From assembly GCA_002328075.1 (NCBI GenBank), contig DCVT01000031.1, positions 496,001-560,000 of the forward strand: DNA of 64,000 bases, given 5' to 3'. Each line of letters opens with the position of its first letter. Positions within the stretch are counted from its first letter, which is position 1. This document shows positions 53,319 to 61,495 of this stretch, in pieces. The DNA comes from Anaerolineales bacterium UBA2181 (GTDB lineage: Bacteria > Chloroflexota > Anaerolineae > Promineifilales > UBA4811). The position numbers and the translations under genes are program-made. A model generated the notes under the pieces. That model was not told the origin of the DNA and did no database searches. It saw only the letters and a list, made by a program, of their open reading frames with translations.

Positions 53319-53347
53319 TTGCCTCCCCGCCCAAACCCGGCTACAAT
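53319..53347 (+). promoter_or_regulatory. Candidate promoter of the duplicated membrane protein
   Basis: TTGCCT (53319-53324), 17 bases, TACAAT (53342-53347), with the ATG 11 bases later. Same boxes and near-leaderless layout as at 10449. Confidence 0.45.
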
Positions 53348-53358
53348 CCCCTCCCAGG

Positions 53359-54237
53359 ATGGACACCACCGGCCGCACCTCCTTTCGCCGCCGCTCGCCG
53401 GCCGCCGACCCCGCCCGCAAGGCCGGCCCAGCCGCCCAGGCGGGCCCTCTGGGGTTGGAGCTGACCCGCTCCAGCTACCTGCTGCTGAGCGCCTTTCTGC
53501 TCACGCTGCTGCTGCTGGGCTATGTCTGGTGGCCGCTGGCGGCCGAGTACCTGGCTTATATCGACTGGTCCCGGCCGCTGTGGAATCAACTCGACTGGCT
53601 GCTCATCGGCATCTTTGCCGCCATGTCGGTGCTCATCATGGTCGGGGCCGACCTGCGCACCGACGTCTGGATCCTGGCGGTGGGGACGGCCGGCGGGCTG
53701 GTCATCGAAAGCTGGGGGACCCAGACGCTGCTCTGGAGCTATTACACCGCCGAACGGCCGCCGCTCTGGATCATCCCCGCCTGGCCCATCGCCAGCCTCG
53801 CTATCGACCGGCTGGTGCGGCTGCTGGGCCGTCTGGCGCCGGAGGGCCGGGGCGGCCGATGGGCTCGGGTCGCCTACTGGATGGTTTTCCCGGCCTTCTA
53901 CTCTCTCATGCTGGCCTTTGTCTGGCCCACCGTTGGCCGGTCGCTGACGGTGATGGCGCTGCTTTTGTGCGCCCTGCTGACCGCCACTCCCACCAACCAC
54001 CGGCTGGCGGTGCTCACCTTTGCCGCCGGCGCCGGGCTGGGCTGGTTCCTGGAGCGCTGGGGGACCACCCGGCTCTGCTGGACCTACTATACCGAGCAGG
54101 CGCCGCCGCTCTTTGCCGTGCTGGCCCACGGGATGGCGGCGGCGGCCTTTTGGCGAACGTCGCTGGTGGCCCAGATGGTCTGGCGGCGGCTGGTCGGCGG
54201 GCCGACGGCTGAACCGGGCGCGGGCGCCGACGGTTGA
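53359..54237 (+). CDS. Polytopic membrane protein with internal duplication
   Basis: A 292-residue protein with a disordered basic N-terminus (residues 1-35) and about eight transmembrane helices. Two segments are clearly related: residues 115-150 (GLVIESWGTQTLLWSYYTAERPPLW) and 225-262 (GLGWFLERWGTTRLCWTYYTEQAPPLF), sharing E-x-WGT-x4-W-x-YYT-x3-PPL. This shows an ancient duplication of a four-helix unit. The conserved E, W, YYT and PP residues suggest a binding site in each half. The arrangement recalls carotenoid-biosynthesis-type membrane proteins, but I cannot assign a family. Its stop codon lies inside the -35 box of the next promoter. Confidence 0.65.
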   Translation: MDTTGRTSFRRRSPAADPARKAGPAAQAGPLGLELTRSSYLLLSAFLLTLLLLGYVWWPLAAEYLAYIDWSRPLWNQLDWLLIGIFAAMSVLIMVGADLRTDVWILAVGTAGGLVIESWGTQTLLWSYYTAERPPLWIIPAWPIASLAIDRLVRLLGRLAPEGRGGRWARVAYWMVFPAFYSLMLAFVWPTVGRSLTVMALLLCALLTATPTNHRLAVLTFAAGAGLGWFLERWGTTRLCWTYYTEQAPPLFAVLAHGMAAAAFWRTSLVAQMVWRRLVGGPTAEPGAGADG

Positions 54238-54262
54238 CGCCCGGCGCGCCCCGGCATATAAT
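54234..54262 (+). promoter_or_regulatory. Promoter of the peptide transporter operon
   Basis: TTGACG (54234-54239), 17 bases, TATAAT (54257-54262). The start is near 54269. The -35 overlaps the upstream gene's stop codon. Confidence 0.85.
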
Positions 54263-54290
54263 GAGGTTGCCGCTCACGTAGGAGGAGGTG

Positions 54291-54344
54291 ATGCCCACTG
54301 CCCCTGGATCGATCGGACTCTGTCTATCGTTTTGCTGGCATTGA
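54291..54344 (+). CDS. Possible 17-residue leader peptide
   Basis: ATG preceded by AGGAGGAGGTG, an almost ideal ribosome site, coding MPTAPGSIGLCLSFCWH and ending in TGA 11 bases before the binding-protein ATG. The downstream gene's own GAGGAGGAG begins at this stop, which would permit coupled reinitiation. No run of regulatory codons is obvious, so attenuation by amino-acid supply is not indicated. Confidence 0.4.
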   Translation: MPTAPGSIGLCLSFCWH

Positions 54345-54355
54345 GGAGGAGTGAA

Positions 54356-56071
54356 ATGAAACAAGCCCTTTGGCTACTGGTGGTGCTTTTCATGCTGGGC
54401 GGGCTGGCGGCCTGCAACCCTGAACCTGCGGCGACCCAACCGCCCGCCACGCAACCGGCCGCAGCTGAACCGGTCGCCACCCAGCCTGCCCCGGCCGCCA
54501 CCGCGGTCCCGCCGCAGCGCAAGGTGGCGACCTTTGCCTGGACTCAGGAGCCGGACACGCTCAACCCCTACTACACCAACATGTGGTTCTCGGCCATTCT
54601 GCACCAGTTCTACAACTGCTGGGCCTGGGAGTATGACGACGAGAACGTCACCTTTCCCCGGTTGGTCACCGAGATTCCCAGCGTGGACAACGGCGGGGTC
54701 AGCGAGGACGGGTTGGTCATCACCATGAACCTGCGGGATGACATCGTCTGGTCGGACGGCACACCCATCACGGCGGCCGATTTCATCTTTACGTACCAGA
54801 TGGTGGTGGACCCGGCCAACACCGTCGCCTCGGTCTATCCCTATGACTATGTGGCGAGCGTGGAGGGGATTGGCGACCGGACGGTGGTGATGACCTTTAG
54901 CGAGCCGTTTTCGCCCTGGGAGTCCACGCTCTGGCACGGGCTGCTTCCCAAGCACGTGCTGGAACCGGTCTTTCAGTCCAAGGGCTCCATCGACGAGGCG
55001 CCCTGGAACCTGGCGCCGACCGTGGGCTGCGGCCCGCTGGATTTCGTCAAGTGGGAATCGGGCAGTTACGTGCAGTTCGTGCGCAACCCCAACTACTGGC
55101 TGGGGGCGTCCAGGCTCGACGAGGTCTTTGTGCAGATTGTGCCCGACGATGCCTCGCAGACCGCTGCGCTCATCGCCGGGGACGCGGACCTGGGCACCTT
55201 CCCGCCGCTTTCCGACGTGCCCCGGCTGCAGGCGGCCGGGCTGGAGATCCTGACGATCAACTCGGGCTATGCCGAGGGTTGGTTCTTTGACTACCGGGAA
55301 ACGGCTCTGCCCGGCGCGCTGGACCTCAAGGTGCGGCAGGCGGTTGCCATGGCCATCGACCGGGAGGCCATCAATCGGGACCTGCTCCAGGGGCTGAGCG
55401 TACCGGCTAATACGCTGTGGGACGCGCTGGAGGGCGCGGGGTACGTCTCGCCCGACATTGTGCCCTGGACCTACAACCCGGAAGGGGCCAAGCAGCTGCT
55501 GGAAGAGGCGGGTTGGACCGACACAGACGGCGACGGCATCCGCGAGGACGCTGCCGGCAACAAGCTGGTGCTCCGCCACGGCACCACCACCCGGGAGATC
55601 CGCCAGGACGTCCAGGCGGTGGCGCAGCAGATGTTGCGCCAGGTGGGGATCGACCTGCAGATCTCTAACTATGAATCTGGCTACTTCTTTAGCAGTTACA
55701 CCGACGGTTCGCCCTGCGCTCTGGGCGAGCTGGACATCATGGAGTGGTCGGATACCACCGGCAGTTTCCCGGATCCGGACCACTATTACTGGCTCTGCTC
55801 CGAGCTGCCGGATGAAGAGAGCCCCTGGGGCGCCAACTACTTTGGTTGCGACGAGGTGCTGGACGAGCTCTTTCAGCGGCAGATCGTGACCATCGACCCG
55901 GATGAGCGCGCCGCCATCGTGCGCGAGATCACCCAATACATTCACGACCAGGTCTACTGGTACGGCATCTGGGTGGACCCGGACTATTGGGTGGTGGGCA
56001 AGCGGCTCACCGGGTACCAGTTCTCCGGCATCACGCCGTTCTACGGCATCCTAGAGTGGGATATCCAGTAG
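54356..56071 (+). CDS. Peptide ABC transporter substrate-binding lipoprotein
   Basis: A 571-residue SBP_bac_5-type binding protein for oligopeptides or related solutes. The signal ends in GGLAAC (lipobox), followed by an Ala/Pro/Thr linker to residue 55. The mature domain has TFAWTQEPDTLNPYYTN, VITMNLRDDIVWSDGTPITAADFIFTY (family signature), KVRQAVAMAIDREAINRDLL and ELFQRQIVTIDPDERAAIVREI. GAGGAGGAG precedes the ATG at 54356. Two permease genes follow; no ATPase genes are in the window, so these would have to be supplied from elsewhere. Confidence 0.92.
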   Translation: MKQALWLLVVLFMLGGLAACNPEPAATQPPATQPAAAEPVATQPAPAATAVPPQRKVATFAWTQEPDTLNPYYTNMWFSAILHQFYNCWAWEYDDENVTFPRLVTEIPSVDNGGVSEDGLVITMNLRDDIVWSDGTPITAADFIFTYQMVVDPANTVASVYPYDYVASVEGIGDRTVVMTFSEPFSPWESTLWHGLLPKHVLEPVFQSKGSIDEAPWNLAPTVGCGPLDFVKWESGSYVQFVRNPNYWLGASRLDEVFVQIVPDDASQTAALIAGDADLGTFPPLSDVPRLQAAGLEILTINSGYAEGWFFDYRETALPGALDLKVRQAVAMAIDREAINRDLLQGLSVPANTLWDALEGAGYVSPDIVPWTYNPEGAKQLLEEAGWTDTDGDGIREDAAGNKLVLRHGTTTREIRQDVQAVAQQMLRQVGIDLQISNYESGYFFSSYTDGSPCALGELDIMEWSDTTGSFPDPDHYYWLCSELPDEESPWGANYFGCDEVLDELFQRQIVTIDPDERAAIVREITQYIHDQVYWYGIWVDPDYWVVGKRLTGYQFSGITPFYGILEWDIQ

Positions 56072-56151
56072 CGTCCCACGCGCACTGACGCCAGGACCGG
56101 GACGGCCCGGGCCGTCCCGGCCCCCTGACTCCCAACGGCAAAGGAGGGGCC

Positions 56152-57186
56152 ATGTCCCGCTATATCATCCGGCGGTTGCTCCAGGCGATCCCGCTGCTGA
56201 TCATCGTCAGCGTCCTCCTGTTCGCGCTGATGCGCGCCACCGGCGACCCGCTGGCGACGTTGGGCGGCCGGCGACAGGTTCGTTCGGCCGATCGTGAACG
56301 GCTCTCCCGGCTGCTCGGACTGGACAAGCCCATCGGGCTCCAGTACCTCTACTGGCTGGTGGGCAACGACTGGACCACCATCGACACCGATGGGGACGGG
56401 GAGGGCGACACACCCGGGCAACTGAGCGGCGTTCTGCGGGGCGATTTCGGCACTTCGCTGGTGAGCCGCGGCCGGCCGGCGATGGGCATTATCCTGGAGC
56501 GCATCCCCAACACCCTCATCCTGATGATCCCGGCCGAGATCATTGTCATTGCCTTTTCGCTGGCGGTGGGGGTCTATTCCGCGCTGCGGCAGTATTCGCT
56601 CAGCGACCAGGTCATCACGGCCTTTTCGTTCGTCGGCTATTCGCTGCCCATCTTTTTCGTCGCTCTGGTCAGTATGACGCTGTTTGCCGTCAAGTTTCGT
56701 CAGTGGGGATGGCCCTACCTGCCCACCGTGGGCATGTTTGACCCGCAGGTGGGCAAGACGACCTCCCAGGTGCTGCAGCACATGGTGTTGCCCATCCTCA
56801 GCATGACCATCATCACCATCGCCGGTTACAGCCGTTTCGTCCGCTCTTCCATGCTGGAGGTGATCCATCAGGATTACATCCGCACCGCGCGGGCCAAGGG
56901 GCTGGGCGAGCGGACGGTCATCTATTTGCACGCGCTCAAGAACGCGTCGCTCCCGCTGGTCACCATCGTCGGCCTGGACATCCCGTTCCTGCTGGGCGGC
57001 GCCATTGTCACCGAGAGCATCTTTGGCTGGCCTGGCATGGGGCGGCTCTTTCTGGACCACGTCACCCGGGCGGATACACCGGTGGTAATGGGGATCCTGA
57101 TGATCATCTCGGTGGCGGTGGTGCTGTCGCAACTGGTCACCGACATGGTCTATGCCCTGCTGGATCCGCGCATTCGCTACACCTGA
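56152..57186 (+). CDS. Peptide ABC transporter permease (DppB type)
   Basis: A 344-residue inner-membrane permease. It begins YIIRRLLQAIPLLIIVSVLLF, the typical DppB/OppB start, and contains the cytoplasmic EAA-like motif IRTARAKGLGERTVIYLHALKNASLP. An extra loop near residues 75-100 (NDWTTIDTDGDGEGDTPG) is rich in Asp/Gly and resembles a calcium-binding sequence, unusual for the family. About six transmembrane helices. It pairs with the DppC-type gene 15 bases downstream. Confidence 0.93.
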   Translation: MSRYIIRRLLQAIPLLIIVSVLLFALMRATGDPLATLGGRRQVRSADRERLSRLLGLDKPIGLQYLYWLVGNDWTTIDTDGDGEGDTPGQLSGVLRGDFGTSLVSRGRPAMGIILERIPNTLILMIPAEIIVIAFSLAVGVYSALRQYSLSDQVITAFSFVGYSLPIFFVALVSMTLFAVKFRQWGWPYLPTVGMFDPQVGKTTSQVLQHMVLPILSMTIITIAGYSRFVRSSMLEVIHQDYIRTARAKGLGERTVIYLHALKNASLPLVTIVGLDIPFLLGGAIVTESIFGWPGMGRLFLDHVTRADTPVVMGILMIISVAVVLSQLVTDMVYALLDPRIRYT

Positions 57187-57201
57187 GGCCGGGAGGAGAG
57201 C

Positions 57202-58146
57202 ATGGGAGTTGCGGGCCCGAACGCAGTGGTGGACGTAACCGGGCAGAACCAGTATCAGACCCTCTCCTGGAGGCGGATCGTCTGGCGCCGTTTCCGGCGC
57301 CATCGGATGGCCATGGCGGGGGCCATCCTCCTCATCCTGATGATCCTGTACACCCTGGGGGGCACGCTCTTTTTCACCGAGGCGGACGCCAATTTCAACG
57401 ATACCACCAAGATGCTGCAACCGCCGTCCCTCGAGCACCCCTTTGGGACCGACACGGTGGGCCGGGACATCCTGGCGCGCACCATCTATGGCGGGCAGAT
57501 CTCCCTCATGATCGGGCTGTCGGCGGTGATCGTCGAGACGGTGGTCGGCGTGCTGGTGGGGGCCCTGGCCGGCTACTATGGCGGCTGGATCGACAGCCTG
57601 CTGATGCGCTTTACCGAGGCCATGTTCACCGTGCCGCAGCTCTTTTTGCTGCTGGTGATGGCCCGCTTTTTCTCCGGCAAGGTGCCCGAGCTCCAGCTCC
57701 TCGGCCGCACGTTTAGCGGCAGCGTGGTGGTGATCGTCGGCATCATCGGGTTGACCAGTTGGATGTACCTGGCCCGCATCGTCCGGGCCGATTTCCTCTC
57801 CTTGAAGGAGCGCGAGTTCATCCACGCCGCCCATGTCATTGGCACCCCGAACCTGGCCGTCATCGTTCGCCACATTCTGCCCAACACCATGGCGCCCATC
57901 ATCGTCTCGGCCACGCTCAGCGTGGCCAGCGCCATCCTGTCCGAGGCCTATATCAGCTTCCTGGGGTTGGGGGTCCAGCCGCCCACCGCCACCTGGGGCA
58001 ACATGCTGGATCGGGCCTACAACTATGTAGAGAGCGCACCCTGGATGTGGGTCTTTCCCGGCTCGCTGATCGTCCTGACGGTGCTGGGGATCAACTTTCT
58101 GGGTGACGGCTTGCGGGATGCGCTGGACCCAACGACGGTAGACTAG
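57202..58146 (+). CDS. Peptide ABC transporter permease (DppC type)
   Basis: A 314-residue permease partner. It has a cytoplasmic N-terminus followed by RRFRRHRMAMAGAILLILMILY, the periplasmic segment PPSLEHPFGTDTVGRDILART (a DppC/OppC signature) and the coupling motif FIHAAHVIGTPNLAVIVRHILPN, ending with LGDGLRDALDPT. AGGAG precedes the ATG. The gene is followed after 83 bases by the S9 peptidase gene, suggesting use of imported peptides. Confidence 0.93.
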   Translation: MGVAGPNAVVDVTGQNQYQTLSWRRIVWRRFRRHRMAMAGAILLILMILYTLGGTLFFTEADANFNDTTKMLQPPSLEHPFGTDTVGRDILARTIYGGQISLMIGLSAVIVETVVGVLVGALAGYYGGWIDSLLMRFTEAMFTVPQLFLLLVMARFFSGKVPELQLLGRTFSGSVVVIVGIIGLTSWMYLARIVRADFLSLKEREFIHAAHVIGTPNLAVIVRHILPNTMAPIIVSATLSVASAILSEAYISFLGLGVQPPTATWGNMLDRAYNYVESAPWMWVFPGSLIVLTVLGINFLGDGLRDALDPTTVD

Positions 58147-58229
58147 AGCCGGTCGCCATCCCGGCGCCGGCCGGAGCGCCGTTTCCCGGCCGCGGGCCAC
58201 CATTGCCAGGTAGGTTTGGAGGGTATTTC

Positions 58230-60059
58230 ATGCTCAATCTCGAACGACTGCTGCAGGTTCCGCACGTGGAACCCTACACCGGGTTCAGCATCTCGCCGGA
58301 TGGAACCCAGGTCGCCTTTTCCTGGAACCAGACCGGCCGGTGGGAGCTCTACTGCCTGGCGCTGGACGGCTCGGGCCACGCCCGGATGGTGACCCACGGT
58401 CCGGGCGCCAAGTTCGCGCCGCAATGGTCGCCGGACGGCCGGCAGCTCCTCTATGCCCTGGACTTGGACGGCGGAGAGCTGTACGACCTGATCTGCTGGC
58501 AACCGGACGCGGACGGCGGCGAGCACCGCAACCTGACGCCCGAGACGCCGGACGCCATCCTGCCGGGTTTCCGGTGGTCGCCCGACGGCCGGCAGATCGC
58601 CTTTATCTCCGACCGGGGCGGCACGTTTGACACCTATGTGATGCCGGCCGGCGGGGGTCCGGCCCGGCCGGTGCTCAGCCTGCCCAGCCCGGACCTGCAG
58701 GTCCGCTGGTCGCCGGATGGGCAGTGGCTGGCGGTGGTTACGGAGGGCAAGGTCCAACAGTGGCGGGCCATTATCGTGCCGGCCGATGGCGGCGCGCCCC
58801 GACCCATTGAGGCCGGCGGCGCCGGCGACGGGCCGCTCTGCGCCAGGGAGGTTTGCTGGTCGCCGGACGGCCGGCAGATCGCTTTTGCCTCGGACCAGGG
58901 CGGCCGCTGGCAGATCGGCCTGTACGAGCTCGCCTCCGGCCGGGTCACCTGGCTGGAGGGAGGCGAGGGCGACCAGGAATCGCCGACCTGGTCGCCGGAC
59001 GGCCGACAACTGGCCTGCGTCGGCCGGCAGGGTCCCCGCACCTGGGTGGCCGTGCTGGACCTGGCGTCGGCTTCCCACGTCGCCTATGAGGTTGGCGCCG
59101 GCGTTCATCATGCACCCAGCTTTACCCCGGACGGCGAGCGGCTGGTGGTGGTGTTTGACAACCCGGCCCACCCAGGTGACCTCTGGCTGCTCTCCCTGGC
59201 GGACGGTGGTTGGCAGCCGTTGACCCGGTCGCGGCCGCCGGACCTGGCGGAGGACGATTTCGTCATGCCTTCGGAGGTCTGGTACCCCAGCCTGGACGGC
59301 GTGAGCGTGCCGGCCCTGCTCTACCAGAGCCCCTCGTCCTCGGACCTGCCCCCGGCGGTGGTAACCATTCACGGCGGCCCCACCTGGTTGACGCAGGTGA
59401 CCTGGGACCCGTTCGTGCAGCACCTGGTGAGCCGGGGCTGGACGGTGTTGGCGCCCAACTATCGCGGCTCGACGGGCTACGGCCGGGCGTGGCAACTGAG
59501 CAACCGGTTTGACCTGGGCGGGGTGGACACCCGGGATGTAGTGTCCGGAGCCGATTACCTGGTCGGGCAGGGGCTGGCGGACCCGCGGCGCGTGGCGGTC
59601 ACCGGCCGGAGCTGGGGCGGCTACCTGACCATGACCTGCCTGACGGGGTACCCGGACCGTTGGGCGGTGGGCGCGGCCGTGGTCCCCTTTCTCAACTGGT
59701 TCACCGGCCACGCCAACTCTCGAGTCGACCTGCAGCATTGGGACCGGGAGAACTTTGGCGACCCAGAGCAAGACCGCGAGCTGTGGTACGAACGGTCGCC
59801 CTTCTTTTTCCTGGATCGGGTTCAGGCGCCGGTCCAGCTCATCTGCGGGGAGCACGATCCGCGCTGCCCGGCCAGTGAATCCACCCAGGCGGCCGAGCAA
59901 CTGGCAGCCCTGGGCAAAGCGTGCGACCTGATCCTCTACCCGGACGAGGGGCACGCGTTTCTGCAGACCGAGAACGTGGTGGATGCCGAGCTGCGGCGGG
60001 TCGCGTTCCTGGCGCAGGTGCTGCAAGGCCCGGGCAGTGATTCACCCGAGGAGGCCTGA
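58230..60059 (+). CDS. S9-family prolyl oligopeptidase-type serine peptidase
   Basis: A 609-residue cytoplasmic peptidase. The N-terminal half is a beta propeller of TolB/WD40-like PD40 repeats (WSPDGRQLLYALD, WSPDGRQIAFISD, WSPDGRQIAFASD, WSPDGRQLACVG). The C-terminal alpha/beta-hydrolase domain has VTIHGGPTW, VTGRSWGGYLTM (nucleophile Ser), CGEHDPRCP (Asp) and PDEGHAF (His). GGAGGG lies 6 bases before the ATG at 58230. It would digest peptides imported by the adjoining transporter. No signal peptide. Confidence 0.92.
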   Translation: MLNLERLLQVPHVEPYTGFSISPDGTQVAFSWNQTGRWELYCLALDGSGHARMVTHGPGAKFAPQWSPDGRQLLYALDLDGGELYDLICWQPDADGGEHRNLTPETPDAILPGFRWSPDGRQIAFISDRGGTFDTYVMPAGGGPARPVLSLPSPDLQVRWSPDGQWLAVVTEGKVQQWRAIIVPADGGAPRPIEAGGAGDGPLCAREVCWSPDGRQIAFASDQGGRWQIGLYELASGRVTWLEGGEGDQESPTWSPDGRQLACVGRQGPRTWVAVLDLASASHVAYEVGAGVHHAPSFTPDGERLVVVFDNPAHPGDLWLLSLADGGWQPLTRSRPPDLAEDDFVMPSEVWYPSLDGVSVPALLYQSPSSSDLPPAVVTIHGGPTWLTQVTWDPFVQHLVSRGWTVLAPNYRGSTGYGRAWQLSNRFDLGGVDTRDVVSGADYLVGQGLADPRRVAVTGRSWGGYLTMTCLTGYPDRWAVGAAVVPFLNWFTGHANSRVDLQHWDRENFGDPEQDRELWYERSPFFFLDRVQAPVQLICGEHDPRCPASESTQAAEQLAALGKACDLILYPDEGHAFLQTENVVDAELRRVAFLAQVLQGPGSDSPEEA

Positions 60060-60060
60060 G

Positions 60061-61476
60061 ATGGTTCAACTCTCTGTGCTGACCCCAGACGAGGTGGAGG
60101 CGATCCACCAGGCGACGCTGCGAATCCTGAGCGAGGTGGGCATTGTGCTGGACCACCCCGGCGCCCGGGACCTGCTGGCGGGGGCGGGGGCCCGGGTGGA
60201 GCGGGGCCGCGCCTGGCTACCGTGCGATTTGGTGGAGCGGGAGGTCGGCCGTTGCCCCGGCCGGGTGACGGTGCGGGGCCGCGGCGGGCGTCCGGCGGTG
60301 CTGGGCGACGGCGGTCTGCACTGGCACAACCTGGGCGGCGCCCGCGACCTGTATGACCACCGCAGCGGGCAAAAGCGGCCGGCGACGCTGCACGAGGTTC
60401 GCCAGAGCGCCCGGCTGCTGGATGCGCTGGACGGGGTGACCACGGTGACGCCGTTCTTTACGCCCCAGGATGTGCCCGGCGAGCTGATGTCCCTGGCCAT
60501 GTACCGGCACTGCCTGGCGCACACCACCAAGCCGATCCAGGGGCCCGGGGTGCAGACGGCGGCCGAGGTGGGGTATGCGGTGCGGCTGGCGGAGGTGATC
60601 GGGCCGCCGGCCGAGGTGCTCACCCTCTCGGTTTCGCCGGTCAGCCCGCTCTCCCTCTCCGGCCCGCTGGCGGGCGCTCTGGTGGAGGTGGCGCGGTATG
60701 GCATCGCGCTGGCCCCGCTTCCGTGCCCCACCGCCGGCGCCACCGCGCCGCTCTCGCTGGCCGGGGCGCTGGCCCAGCAAAACGCCGAGGTGCTGGCTTG
60801 CGTGGTGCTGGCGCAACTGGTCTGGCCGGGCTTGCCCATCGTCTATTGCGGCCGGCTGGCGATGATGGAACCCCGCACCGTTACCTCGGTCTGGGGCGGG
60901 GTGGAACTGGGCCTGGCATCGGCCGCCACGGTGCAGATCGGACACCGGTATGGCCTTCCGGTCAACGTGTACGGCTTTTCCACCAATGCGCACGTATTGA
61001 ACCTGCAAAACGGGTACGAGCGAGCGCTCAACGCAGCGGTGCCAGCGCTGGCCGGCGCGGACGAGCTCTCGGGCATCGGCGAGATGGAGGCCGGGGTGAT
61101 GGGCTCGTATGCCCAGATGGTGGTGGATAACGAGATGGCCGCCAGCGTCGGCCGGCTAAGGCGTGGGTTTGCCGTCAACCCGGATGCGCTGGCAGTGGAG
61201 GTGATTGCCGAGGTCATGGATGGCTCCCGCAACTTCCTAAGCCAGTCCCACACCGTGCGCTATCTGAGGGCGGGCGAGGTGATGGTCACCCGGCTGGCCG
61301 ACCGCCGGCCGTGGGAAGAGTGGCACCACGCCGGCCGGGATGACATGGCGGACCGGGCCCAGGCGCAGGCGGAGCGTTTGCTGGTCGAACACCGGGTCCC
61401 GCCCCTGGCGCCGGAGCAGGAGCGCGAGCTGGACCGCATCATGGACCATGCCCAACGCGATCTCGCCGGCCAGTAG
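60061..61476 (+). CDS. MttB-family methyltransferase (non-pyrrolysine)
   Basis: A 471-residue member of the trimethylamine methyltransferase family, which moves methyl groups from quaternary or tertiary amines to a corrinoid protein. Recognisable parts are LTPDEVEAIHQATLRILSEVGI, the TIM-barrel strands with LGGARDLYDHRSG and QGPGVQTAAEV, YCGRLAMMEPRTVTSVWGG, and the C-terminal FLSQSHTVRYLRAGEV. There is no in-frame TAG, so it belongs to the MtgB-like branch without pyrrolysine. GAGGAGG precedes the ATG. A corrinoid protein gene is not adjacent, so the substrate is open. Confidence 0.88.
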   Translation: MVQLSVLTPDEVEAIHQATLRILSEVGIVLDHPGARDLLAGAGARVERGRAWLPCDLVEREVGRCPGRVTVRGRGGRPAVLGDGGLHWHNLGGARDLYDHRSGQKRPATLHEVRQSARLLDALDGVTTVTPFFTPQDVPGELMSLAMYRHCLAHTTKPIQGPGVQTAAEVGYAVRLAEVIGPPAEVLTLSVSPVSPLSLSGPLAGALVEVARYGIALAPLPCPTAGATAPLSLAGALAQQNAEVLACVVLAQLVWPGLPIVYCGRLAMMEPRTVTSVWGGVELGLASAATVQIGHRYGLPVNVYGFSTNAHVLNLQNGYERALNAAVPALAGADELSGIGEMEAGVMGSYAQMVVDNEMAASVGRLRRGFAVNPDALAVEVIAEVMDGSRNFLSQSHTVRYLRAGEVMVTRLADRRPWEEWHHAGRDDMADRAQAQAERLLVEHRVPPLAPEQERELDRIMDHAQRDLAGQ

Positions 61477-61495
61477 GCAGAAAGGACAAAACGCT

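Larger units (their letters stand above)
53028..53358 (+). other. Divergent intergenic region with two promoters
   Basis: About 330 bases between the HNH gene (minus) and the membrane-protein gene (plus). It holds one candidate promoter for each gene (53080-53108 minus, 53319-53347 plus). I see nothing else. Confidence 0.6.

Noticed and set aside
56041..58203. A 720-codon minus-strand frame opposite the two permease genes
   Set aside because: GC-rich coding sequence often leaves a long open antisense frame; it has no recognised domain and the plus-strand permeases are clear.
58143..60026. A 627-codon minus-strand frame opposite the S9 peptidase
   Set aside because: Shadow of the beta-propeller and hydrolase coding sequence.
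60061..61476. Pyrrolysine in the MttB-like gene
   Set aside because: No in-frame TAG occurs before the normal stop codon.
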